Below, piece after piece: positions 56,622 through 64,000 of a stretch of 64,000 nucleotides of DNA (within the stretch, counting starts at the first letter, position 1; each line of letters starts with the position of its first letter). Source of the DNA: Ignavibacteria bacterium (GTDB lineage: Bacteria > Bacteroidota > Ignavibacteria > Tepidaquicellales > Tepidaquicellaceae); NCBI GenBank assembly GCA_019187405.1, contig JABAQZ010000004.1, positions 140,832 through 204,831 on the forward strand. The letters run 5' to 3'. The notes under the pieces were generated by a model. It made no database searches. It had not been told where the DNA came from and saw nothing but the letters and a program-made list of their open reading frames with translations. The translations under genes were made by a program, and so were the position numbers.

Positions 56622-58952
56622 ATGTCAAAAAAGAAATTTAATGGTGTAATTAAACTTGATGTACGTGATTCAAAACCTGATTGGACACCATTTATTCCCA
56701 AAAAAGCGGCTGAAGGATCTCCAAATATTCTGTTTATATTGTATGATGACACCGGACTCGCTTCATGGTCTCCATTTGGAGGTAAAATTAATATGCCGAC
56801 ACTTCAAAAGCTTGCCGATAACGGACTGAGGTATTCACAATGGCATACGACTGCTTTATGTTCGCCCACAAGATCAACACTGCTGACCGGAAGAAATCAT
56901 CATCTTACGGGAAATGCTGCCATAACTGAAGCAGCAAACGGATTCCCCGGAGCACACGGAAGAATACCGGATGAATGCGCAACAGTAGGGCAGATACTTC
57001 AGGAAAACGGATACAGCACATTCTGGCTGGGAAAAAATCATAACGTTCCCGAACAGGATGTATCTTCAGGCGCAAGCAGAAAGCAATGGCCATTAAGCAA
57101 AGGCTTTGACAGATTTTACGGATTTTTAGGTGGGGAGACCAATCAATGGTATCCTGATCTGGTAGAAGACAATCATTTCATCGATCAGCCTTATGGACCT
57201 GAAGAAGGTTATCATTTATCTAAGGATCTTGCAGACAAAGCTATCTCATTGATTCAAGATCAGAAAGCAAGCAACCCTTCAAAACCCTGGTACATGTGGT
57301 ACTGTCCCGGAGCAAATCATGCACCGCACCATGCCCCGGAAGAATACATTAAGAAATACAAGGGAAAATTTGACGAGGGTTACGAGGCATACAGAGAGTG
57401 GGTACTGCCGAGAATGATTGAGAGAGGAATACTCCCCAAAGATACAAAGCTTACTCCTATCAATCCACTTCCTGATAATGTAGCTAATCCGGCTGATGCT
57501 GTAAGACCCTGGAATACTCTTAATGACGATGAAAAGAAATTGTTCTGCAAGCTTGCCGAAGTTTACGCCGCATTCTCTGAATATACTGATGTAGAAATCG
57601 GAAGGATTATAGAATATTTAGAAAAATCCGGACAGCTCGAAAATACTGTAGTAATCTATGCTGCAGATAACGGAGCATCTGGAGAAGGAAGTCCAAACGG
57701 CTCAGTTAATGAAAATAAATTTTTCAACGGATATCCGGATGAACTTTCTGAGAATCTTAAACTTTACGACAAGCTCGGAGGACCGGACACATATGAGCAT
57801 TTTCCGACCGGGTGGGCTGTAGCGTTTTCAACACCGTTTCAGATGTTTAAACGATATTCCGAATATGCGGGAGGAACCTGCGATCCGCTCGTAATATGCT
57901 GGCCGAAAGGAATAAAAGCAAAAGGTGAAGTAAGAAATCAATATCATCATTCGACAGACATAGTTCCAACAATACTTGATATTTGCGGTGTTGAAATGCC
58001 AAAAGTATTCAACGGCGCCGAGCAGTATCCTCTTTCCGGTATCTCGATGAAGTATTCTTTTGATGCCAAGCCGGATGATCCGACTAATAAAAAACAACAG
58101 TATTATGCGATGCTTGGTACGAGGGCAATCTGGAAAGACGGATGGAAAGCCGTAGCGCTTCATGCTCCGATTTCCGGAAAAGGAAATTTTGATAAAGATG
58201 AATGGGAATTATATCATGTTGACAAAGACAGATCTGAATCCACAAATCTGGCAAAAGAAAATCCGGAAAAGCTTAAAGAGCTTATAAAGGTCTGGTTTGA
58301 TGAAGCGGATAAAAATTTTGTACTTCCTCTCGATGACCGTTCAGCGCTCGAAGTGCTCGGGCAGGAAAGACCTTCGGAAGAAGCCCCGAGAGAGAGATAT
58401 GTATATTATCCGGGTACTGCTCCTGTTCCTGAAGGAGTTGCAGTTAATGTTAGAGGACGTTCGTATAAGATACTTGCCGATGTTGAAATTAAAGATCCTA
58501 ACTGTGAAGGAGTTATTTTTGCACATGGCTCAAGATTCGGCGGACATTCACTTTTTATTAAGGACAAGAAACTTCATTACGTTTACAATTTTCTTGGGAT
58601 TAAACCTGAACAACAATTTGTCTCTCAGGATTTAAATCCGGGTAAATACACGCTTGGAATGGAATTTATCAGAGAAAGCGCAGGTAAATATCAAGAATCC
58701 ATTGGAAAGACAAAGTTATATGTAAATGAAAAAGTAGTAGCAGAAGGACCGATGAAAACTCAGCCTGGAAAATTCACTTTATCCGGCGATGGATTATGTA
58801 TCGGCAGAGACAGCGGCGATGCGGTTAGCGAGAAATACAAATCTCCGGGTGAGTTTAAAGGCGGGACAATACTGGGAGTCGGAGTATCTGTCGAAAAAGA
58901 ACAATATCTCGATTTACAGAAAATTGCTGCAGCTGCTTTTGCAACAGACTGA
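56622..58952 (+). CDS. Arylsulfatase (alkaline phosphatase superfamily)
   Basis: The product has 776 residues. The sulfatase active-site motif CSPTRS carries Cys80, expected to be oxidised to formylglycine; LYDDTG (Asp42-Asp43) and YAADNGASGEGSP supply calcium ligands, and TTALCSPTRSTLLTGRNHH fits the family. The last ~170 residues after the catalytic domain form a beta-rich accessory domain. No signal peptide is seen, so it may act in the cytoplasm or be exported otherwise; this is unusual for sulfatases. No formylglycine-generating enzyme or sulfatase-maturase gene is in the window. Substrate unknown. AGAGGA lies 7 bases before the ATG. Confidence 0.9.
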   Translation: MSKKKFNGVIKLDVRDSKPDWTPFIPKKAAEGSPNILFILYDDTGLASWSPFGGKINMPTLQKLADNGLRYSQWHTTALCSPTRSTLLTGRNHHLTGNAAITEAANGFPGAHGRIPDECATVGQILQENGYSTFWLGKNHNVPEQDVSSGASRKQWPLSKGFDRFYGFLGGETNQWYPDLVEDNHFIDQPYGPEEGYHLSKDLADKAISLIQDQKASNPSKPWYMWYCPGANHAPHHAPEEYIKKYKGKFDEGYEAYREWVLPRMIERGILPKDTKLTPINPLPDNVANPADAVRPWNTLNDDEKKLFCKLAEVYAAFSEYTDVEIGRIIEYLEKSGQLENTVVIYAADNGASGEGSPNGSVNENKFFNGYPDELSENLKLYDKLGGPDTYEHFPTGWAVAFSTPFQMFKRYSEYAGGTCDPLVICWPKGIKAKGEVRNQYHHSTDIVPTILDICGVEMPKVFNGAEQYPLSGISMKYSFDAKPDDPTNKKQQYYAMLGTRAIWKDGWKAVALHAPISGKGNFDKDEWELYHVDKDRSESTNLAKENPEKLKELIKVWFDEADKNFVLPLDDRSALEVLGQERPSEEAPRERYVYYPGTAPVPEGVAVNVRGRSYKILADVEIKDPNCEGVIFAHGSRFGGHSLFIKDKKLHYVYNFLGIKPEQQFVSQDLNPGKYTLGMEFIRESAGKYQESIGKTKLYVNEKVVAEGPMKTQPGKFTLSGDGLCIGRDSGDAVSEKYKSPGEFKGGTILGVGVSVEKEQYLDLQKIAAAAFATD

Positions 58953-59032
58953 TCAATGACTGATAAGATAATTGAAAATCGTAAATTCTTTGAGTGTAAA
59001 GATTCTAATTAAGATTTTTAATTTGTAAATTA

Positions 59033-59072
59033 AAAGACTCTGCCTGTTTTATTTTCGCAGAGTCTTTTTTTT
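59033..59072 (+). terminator. Rho-independent terminator of the sulfatase gene
   Basis: Perfect 11-bp stem AAAGACTCTGC / GCAGAGTCTTT with a 13-base loop, followed by T's. Confidence 0.88.
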
Positions 59073-59163
59073 AAATTAATTAAATTAACCGCGAATTTTG
59101 AATTCCAAGTAAAATCCAAACACAAATATTGGAGTCAGTATTATTTAAAAAAATAAAAATAAA

Positions 59164-59538
59164 ATGGAAACGGATATACTTCATAAACTGATTGAATCTG
59201 CAGCGCTGGCAATAGAAATACTTGCTGTAATATTTATCACATGTGCAATATTTTACAATGTAATAAAAGCTGCGATTAATTTTAGCAAGCGTAGTCCGGA
59301 ATTTTTTAGAAAATACAAGGATAATATAGGAAGATCATTACAAGCCAGTCTGGAATTTCTAGTTGCAGCTGACATTATCAGAACAGTAATAATAGAGCCG
59401 ACTGTTCAAAGCGTAATAATCCTTTGCGCACTTGTACTTATAAGGACATTCCTAAGTTGGTCAATTATAATCGAATCAGAAAACAGGCTTCCTTGGAAGC
59501 CAAAGTATGAAACAGATTCAGATACATTTAAAAACTAA
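59164..59538 (+). CDS. DUF1622 membrane protein
   Basis: The product has 124 residues and three helices: AALAIEILAVIFITCAIFYNV, LEFLVAADIIRTVI and SVIILCALVLIRTFLSW. The RSLQASLEFLVAADI stretch is typical of DUF1622. Function unknown. It heads a group of three small membrane-protein genes, 59164-60685, with gaps of 67-81 bp. Confidence 0.85.
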   Translation: METDILHKLIESAALAIEILAVIFITCAIFYNVIKAAINFSKRSPEFFRKYKDNIGRSLQASLEFLVAADIIRTVIIEPTVQSVIILCALVLIRTFLSWSIIIESENRLPWKPKYETDSDTFKN

Positions 59539-59619
59539 TTTCTTGTTTTAATAAAATAGAATATATTCACTAAAGAACAATGTATTTTAAAATTAAAATA
59601 AATTTAAAATAATTTCTTT

Positions 59620-60228
59620 ATGAATGAGTTATTAAATTCCCTGAAAACATCTTTGTTAAACGGTATATACTTAGCTTTGCCGTTTTTATTTATTATTTTT
59701 ATTTTAAAAGTAACTTTAGAATTTTTAATAGACATTACGACGCCGATAGTTTTATTACTTCCGGATCAATCCGTATTCGGATTTGGGATGTCGTATGTAT
59801 TTTCCATTTCCTTATTTCTTTTATTAATTTTAACGGCCGGAATGCTTCAGGGGAAAGAACGTAAACTAAATTTTATTTCGAAAGCTGAAAATATATTGCC
59901 CGGTTTTTCAGTGATAAAAAAAATGATCAGCGCTAATGATGGATCAAACAGCGGAAAAAGAATGCAGCCCTGTCTTGTATTTATTGACGAGACATATCAG
60001 TTTGCATTTTTAATTGAGGAAAGCAGAGAAGGATTAAGTACGGTATTTATTCCCAGTTCGCCTGTGCCTACAAGCGGAAATGTACACATAGTGGCTGACA
60101 GCAAAGTACAAAGAATCAATTCTCATCCCAAGGAAGTAATCAAATGTCTGACGCAGGTTGGCGAAGGAACAAGGAATATACTTGACAGCAATTCGAATCT
60201 GGTTTTCGAAATGCAGGATAAATCATAA
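59620..60228 (+). CDS. DUF502 membrane protein
   Basis: The product has 202 residues. Two helices at the N terminus (GIYLALPFLFIIFILKV, MSYVFSISLFLLLILTAG) precede a soluble domain with PCLVFIDETYQFAFLIEES and FIPSSPVPTSGNVHIV, the conserved T-P-T-P-x-PTSG-like block of DUF502. Function unknown; it lies between the DUF1622 and 129-residue membrane genes. Confidence 0.82.
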   Translation: MNELLNSLKTSLLNGIYLALPFLFIIFILKVTLEFLIDITTPIVLLLPDQSVFGFGMSYVFSISLFLLLILTAGMLQGKERKLNFISKAENILPGFSVIKKMISANDGSNSGKRMQPCLVFIDETYQFAFLIEESREGLSTVFIPSSPVPTSGNVHIVADSKVQRINSHPKEVIKCLTQVGEGTRNILDSNSNLVFEMQDKS

Positions 60229-60295
60229 TATTTATAATTGGTACATACATTTACAATTTTTAAAAAGCATATTTAAAAAAAAGACATATAGATAT

Positions 60296-60685
60296 ATGGA
60301 AGAATTCTTCATAAGATTTTTTGAAAATTTGGGATTGAAATTACACGGACCGATGAAATTCCGTTTTATATTGCAGCCGCTTGTTGCTTTGTTTTTTGCT
60401 ATCAAGGCTGGATTAAGGGATTCGAAGAAGGGAAGTGCTCCATTTGTGCCCGGCTTAATAAAAGAGAAAGAACAGAGAAGGACTCTGCTTAAGCAATCAT
60501 GGACCGACGTTGGAAAGGTATTCATATTTGCATTAATTATGGATATAGTATTTCAATTGATAGTTCTAAAAACAATTTATCCCGCAGAAGCCGTTTTAAC
60601 AGCAATACTTCTTGCTTTTATACCATATTTTATTTTCAGAGGTCCTGCAAACAGGATAATCTCTTATTTCAATAATAAGGAGTAA
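60296..60685 (+). CDS. Membrane protein of unknown function
   Basis: The product has 129 residues from the ATG at 60296 (an open frame from 60158 would overlap the DUF502 gene and lacks a sensible N terminus). It has one basic N-terminal stretch and two or three helices (VFIFALIMDIVFQLIVL, AVLTAILLAFIPYFIF). RFILQPLVALFFAIKAGLRDSKKG is distinctive. I do not recognise the family. It is third of the small-membrane-protein group. Confidence 0.65.
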   Translation: MEEFFIRFFENLGLKLHGPMKFRFILQPLVALFFAIKAGLRDSKKGSAPFVPGLIKEKEQRRTLLKQSWTDVGKVFIFALIMDIVFQLIVLKTIYPAEAVLTAILLAFIPYFIFRGPANRIISYFNNKE

Positions 60686-60721
60686 CATATTTTCAGAGAA
60701 ATAATTAAACTCAAAATTTAG

Positions 60722-62203
60722 TTAAGAAGAAAAACTTAAATCTCCATTATTTATAGACTGGATAATATATTGCCTGTCATTTTTATTATCTGACATAATA
60801 AGCAGTTTATCTCCTTTTTCCAAAACTGTCCTGCCGTTGGGAGTAATAAATTTATCATCCCTATTGATTAAAACGATCAGAGAAGATTTTGGAAAATTTA
60901 AATTAAAAATCATCTTACCAACCGCATAAGAATCTTTTAAAAGTTCGATTTCAAAAATTTCATTTTTAAAATTTTCGGAAAGCTCGATTTCAAGAGGATG
61001 TTTTGGTTTAAATTTTTCAGGTTTATATAGATACAGAATTTTTGAAACGAGCGGAATGGTTGTACCCTGAAGCAGGACAGATGACAATACAATGAAAAAA
61101 ACAATGTTGAATATGATGTCTGAATTTTCCACTCCTTTGAGAAGTGGATAAGTGGCAAAAACTATTGGTACGGCTCCTCTTAAGCCCACCCATGAAATGA
61201 GAGTCATTTCTCTGATTTTCGTTCTGAAGAGAGAAAGACAAATAAATACAGCAAAAGGTCTTGCAACAAATATTAAAAAGACGGCTATAAGCAATCCTGT
61301 TCCGATAAAAGGCATCATTTGTTTTGGAAAAACAAGTAATCCAAGGGTGAGAAACATAACTATCTGCATCAGCCAGGCTTGTCCGTCATAGAAACGGATT
61401 ATACTTTTCTTATGAATAAAGTTACTGTTACCAAGAATAATCGCCGACAAATACACTGCCAGAAAACCGTTACCGTTCAGAAAATCAGTAAAGCTATAAG
61501 TAAAAAAAGTCAAGGCGAGTGTAAGTACGGGATACAGTCCTTCATAGTCCAGATTAATCTTATTTAATATTAATGTCATGATTTTGCCCATTAAGTAACC
61601 GGCAATTGCACCGATAATCATTTGACTAAAAAACAAAGGAACTAAAGATACTAAGGATGTATCTCCGTTAATAATTACAGAAGTAATTCCAATAGTAAGG
61701 AAGTATGCCATTGGATCATTGCTTCCTGATTCAAGCTCGAGCAAAGGTCGGAGATTGCCTTTCAGTCCGATGTTTTTTGATCTGAGGATGGAAAATACTG
61801 CGGCTGCATCTGTTGACGATACGATTGCACCGATAAGAAGACCTTCAGTAACGGAAAAATTTGTTACATAAGAAACAAACAATCCTACGCATACAGCAGT
61901 TAAGAAGACTCCAAGTGTAGATAAAACAAATCCCTGTAGAAAAACAGGTTTGATACTTTCCCATTTTGTTCCAAGACCTCCCGAAAAAAGTATAAAAGCC
62001 AGAGCAATTATACCAAGTGACTGAGCAAGGTTTGAGTCATTGAAATAAATTCCGCCTATACCATCTGAACCAGCGAGCATTCCGATTACAAGAAAGATTA
62101 TCAGCGAGGGCACTCCGAGTTTTCCAGTTGTCTTGCTGGCTAAAATGCTTAAGAGCAGCAAAACGGAAGTGATGAGTAAAATATTTTCAGCTGTTATCGT
62201 CAA
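60722..62203 (-). CDS. CPA1-type cation:proton antiporter (NhaP2/YcgO-like)
   Basis: The product is about 493 residues. Twelve or more helices form the exchanger, with AIVSSTDAAAVFSIL and LLELESGSNDPMAYF carrying the conserved acidic ion-binding residues. The C-terminal ~80 residues (LPGYAV-like ELLKDSYAVGKMIFNLNFP, GDKLLIMSDNKN) are a TrkA-C/RCK ligand-binding domain. It exchanges K+ or Na+ for protons across the inner membrane. The start is uncertain: an ATG at 62278 adds 25 polar residues atypical of the family, so a TTG near 62203 (TITAENILL) is preferred. Confidence 0.87.
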   Translation of the reverse strand: MTITAENILLITSVLLLLSILASKTTGKLGVPSLIIFLVIGMLAGSDGIGGIYFNDSNLAQSLGIIALAFILFSGGLGTKWESIKPVFLQGFVLSTLGVFLTAVCVGLFVSYVTNFSVTEGLLIGAIVSSTDAAAVFSILRSKNIGLKGNLRPLLELESGSNDPMAYFLTIGITSVIINGDTSLVSLVPLFFSQMIIGAIAGYLMGKIMTLILNKINLDYEGLYPVLTLALTFFTYSFTDFLNGNGFLAVYLSAIILGNSNFIHKKSIIRFYDGQAWLMQIVMFLTLGLLVFPKQMMPFIGTGLLIAVFLIFVARPFAVFICLSLFRTKIREMTLISWVGLRGAVPIVFATYPLLKGVENSDIIFNIVFFIVLSSVLLQGTTIPLVSKILYLYKPEKFKPKHPLEIELSENFKNEIFEIELLKDSYAVGKMIFNLNFPKSSLIVLINRDDKFITPNGRTVLEKGDKLLIMSDNKNDRQYIIQSINNGDLSFSS

Positions 62204-62365
62204 GAAATAATTTTTAGATTTATAAAACTGACAATGATAATGGATTATTAAACAAGGTATCGTATCATGAGAAGACATTAAACTGTTAAAGCTGTCTTGA
62301 GATCAATCTGAATTACATTTATCGAAAGTTAAATCGCAGAACTTACCAGAAATGTAAAAAAATTA

Positions 62366-62776
62366 TCAGCAACTCTCCGTGTATTTTTTGAAATTATCCA
62401 ATATTGCCTGCCATCCGTTTTTCTGCATTTCCTCCGGATTGACTTCTTCAGTTTCAAATGTCTCCGTCAGAATTGTATTCTTTCCGTCATAACGAAATGA
62501 TATCTCTACTTTCCTGCCGTCTCCAAGTGTGTAATGAATTAATTCCATCGGTTTTATCCGTGTATATATTCCTCCAAAATCAAAACTCATCTTACCATCT
62601 TTAGAAGACATTGTATATGAGAATCTACCATTTTCCTTTAAATCATTTTCTGCCTTTGGACAGCACCACTCATCCAGTGCAAAATTCCAGTTCACAATAT
62701 GTTTTGGTATAGTCCAGCAATCCCAGACTTTCTCGAGCGCAGCATTAACTGAAGTTTCTACTGTTATTTTTGTCAT
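62366..62776 (-). CDS. AHSA1/SRPBCC-family protein
   Basis: The product has 136 residues from the ATG at 62776; an upstream ATG at 62812 adds 12 residues not typical of the family. It has the SRPBCC (START-like) pattern ITVETSVNAALEKVWDCWT, WNFALDEWCCP, GRFSYTMSSKDGKMSFDFGG and WQAILDNFKKY at the C-terminal helix. It binds small hydrophobic ligands or, as in Aha1, client proteins; the ligand is unknown. It is a single gene. Confidence 0.88.
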   Translation of the reverse strand: MTKITVETSVNAALEKVWDCWTIPKHIVNWNFALDEWCCPKAENDLKENGRFSYTMSSKDGKMSFDFGGIYTRIKPMELIHYTLGDGRKVEISFRYDGKNTILTETFETEEVNPEEMQKNGWQAILDNFKKYTESC

Positions 62777-63702
62777 GATATTTTTATTTAATGTTGATTT
62801 TTCAATTTGCAAATATAAACTAATTTAGCAAAAGTTCTGCAGAAATAAATTTTACGAATCAGATTTTTTTGTTTTATTACACCTTGAAATAACTTTTTAT
62901 ATCCGATGATTAATTTCTCAGACACCGGATAGAAATATTCATTTGATTTGTAACTATTGATTGTCAGTTCATCCGGATTATCAGCCGGATATGTAAACGG
63001 TTTTTTGGATAAATATCTTTAAAGTTTACAACTCTTTAAATAAGAGAATGTTGCTTCTTCGGAAACTTTTTTATCACTCATATCTTAAGAATGTTTTCTT
63101 TGCTGACAATATTATATCAATCATCCTTAGAGTTCGCATTTTTTTATAAAGTTATCATTCATGCTTTGTATCTCTTTTAATTATTAAGATAAAAAAAGTT
63201 TATGCAAATTACATTATTAAGAAGTATCTAACAAGTAATTTTATGAAAGTCAGCAGACTATCGATTAATTATAATGAAATAAATTTCTTAATAAATCAGA
63301 TAAATCTAAGAGCATGAATATCGAAATACTTATGCTGAAGTATTTGAACAAAAAAAGTAAAGCCCAGTAATTGTTTCCATAAGAATTTATAATTTAACGT
63401 GATGCTGTAATTACAAAGTCTCCGATAGTATATTAAATGATTCTTCTTGAAGTATGGATGAAGAACCATTTAATCCAAATAAATCAATGTTAAGTACTTG
63501 GCATTGTCAAAACAAAAATTTTAAATCTTGAAGACCAAAACGCTTATTATTAAACAAGATTAATTTTTATAGACATAGAATTATTTTTTGGATAAATGTG
63601 AGGACATTTTAGGGGAGTTTGTTAAAGACAATTCCCTTAAACATCATCACATATAGTATATGAATAGTAAAATCGAAAATGTTGTTAAATATTTTCAGTC
63701 TG
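62777..63702. other. Gene-poor, probably decayed sequence
   Basis: No intact gene. On the minus strand an open stretch across about 62850-63025 reads RYLSKKPFTYPADNPDE and then SNEYFYPVSEKLIIGYKK without a start codon, which looks like a remnant of an unrecognised gene. The rest holds nothing I can name. Confidence 0.45.
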
Positions 63703-63891
63703 CTATTTTATATCGTCGGCAGTTGGTCCGTAAATCTGAGGGCTTCTAACTCCCATGTGTCTATAATAAGTGCTTAATTGTCCTCGGTGATGAATAATAT
63801 CGAAAATAAGTATCCAATAGGTATCGCTCATGGGGTAAGCAAACAATTTATTGCCGTCGAACTTAAATTCAATAAGGTACTGTATTAAAAA
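63703..63891 (-). pseudogene. C-terminal stump of a DinB-family protein gene
   Basis: The minus-strand frame, 62 codons with no start, reads SDTYWILIFDIIHHRGQLST, then YYRHMGV and IYGPTADD before TAG. HHRGQLS and YGP-AD are the C-terminal hallmarks of DinB/YfiT-like four-helix metal-binding proteins; the His pair provides ligands. About 100 N-terminal residues are missing. Ten bases before the cut lies a perfect palindrome (63901-63922). Confidence 0.75.
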
Positions 63892-63900
63892 TCAACAACA

Positions 63901-63922
63901 ATCAACATACCCGTATGTTGAT
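63901..63922. repeat. Perfect 22-bp palindrome at the DinB break
   Basis: The arms ATCAACATAC and GTATGTTGAT are separated by CC. It lies just upstream of the truncated DinB frame and may mark an insertion or deletion end. Confidence 0.55.
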
Positions 63923-64000
63923 TCACGGCGTTATGTCATGCGTAATTTGTTATAAACTCTTGATCTTTTTTCCATAGTGAAAAGATTAATAACAAAATTT

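Noticed and set aside
60158..60295. Upstream extension of the 129-residue membrane protein
   Set aside because: It would overlap the DUF502 gene and give an atypical polar N terminus; the ATG at 60296 is preferred.
63901..63955. Integron attC-like site near GGCGTTATGTCATGCG
   Set aside because: The required GTTRRRY/RYYYAAC core pair is not present.

Overview
The window looks like a chromosomal segment of an AT-rich, Gram-negative member of the Bacteroidota/Chlorobiota assemblage, most likely an Ignavibacteria-type organism. The evidence is: six intact secreted proteins ending in a type IX secretion (T9SS type A) sorting domain with the NYPNPFNP hallmark, many outer-membrane beta-barrels, weak or absent Shine-Dalgarno sequences before most genes, and a tmRNA whose tag ends in YAMAA, as I recall for Chlorobium. 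The species call is inference; no search was run.

Layout. 1-5.1 kb: T9SS-type secreted proteins, a broken M6-protease-like gene and the stump of a helical-repeat gene. 5.1-9.6 kb: a beta-barrel, a ferritin-like DUF2202 protein and a large Asp-box (BNR) secreted protein. 9.6-14.6 kb: a patatin-like lipase next to a 1178-residue fusion of about 12 membrane helices to a GMC oxidoreductase. The last 188 bp of that gene region is repeated in tandem with its hairpin. 14.5-22.3 kb: another T9SS cargo, an MBL-fold hydrolase, a sodium:solute symporter, a three-unit 260-bp repeat, a DUF1579 protein, priA and tRNA-Arg. 22.6-25.4 kb: two tandem choice-of-anchor B paralogues.

25.6-32.0 kb is the most unusual part: a roughly 6.4-kb island of degenerate palindromic repeats. 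It contains two kinds of hairpin that look like compensatory variants of one another, arrays of half-hairpins with 20/21-bp period, and a recent 1.2-kb tandem duplication carrying two apparently identical VapBC-type toxin-antitoxin pairs.

32.1-42.6 kb: the phosphate uptake operon pstSCAB, an L,D-transpeptidase, a TonB / small membrane protein / phosphate-binding-like lipoprotein / TPR operon, an M20 dipeptidase and a DUF3098 protein. 42.6-49.3 kb: tmRNA, then minus-strand housekeeping genes in the order hisS, unknown, lgt, rpmH, rnpA, yidD, yidC, glycosyltransferase 9. Here rpmH-rnpA-yidD-yidC is the order usual near dnaA, but no dnaA is present.

49.3-62.8 kb: a 718-residue Asp-box T9SS protein, a 510-residue helical protein (the intact relative of the stump at 0.7-1.0 kb), beta-barrels, an HdeD-like protein, a sulfatase, DUF1622 and DUF502 membrane proteins, a CPA-type cation/proton antiporter and an AHSA1/SRPBCC protein. 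62.8-64 kb is decayed sequence ending in the C-terminal stump of a DinB-family gene. No complete novel defence or mobile system was recognised. The best candidates for new biology are the repeat island with its TA cassette and the patatin / membrane-GMC pair.
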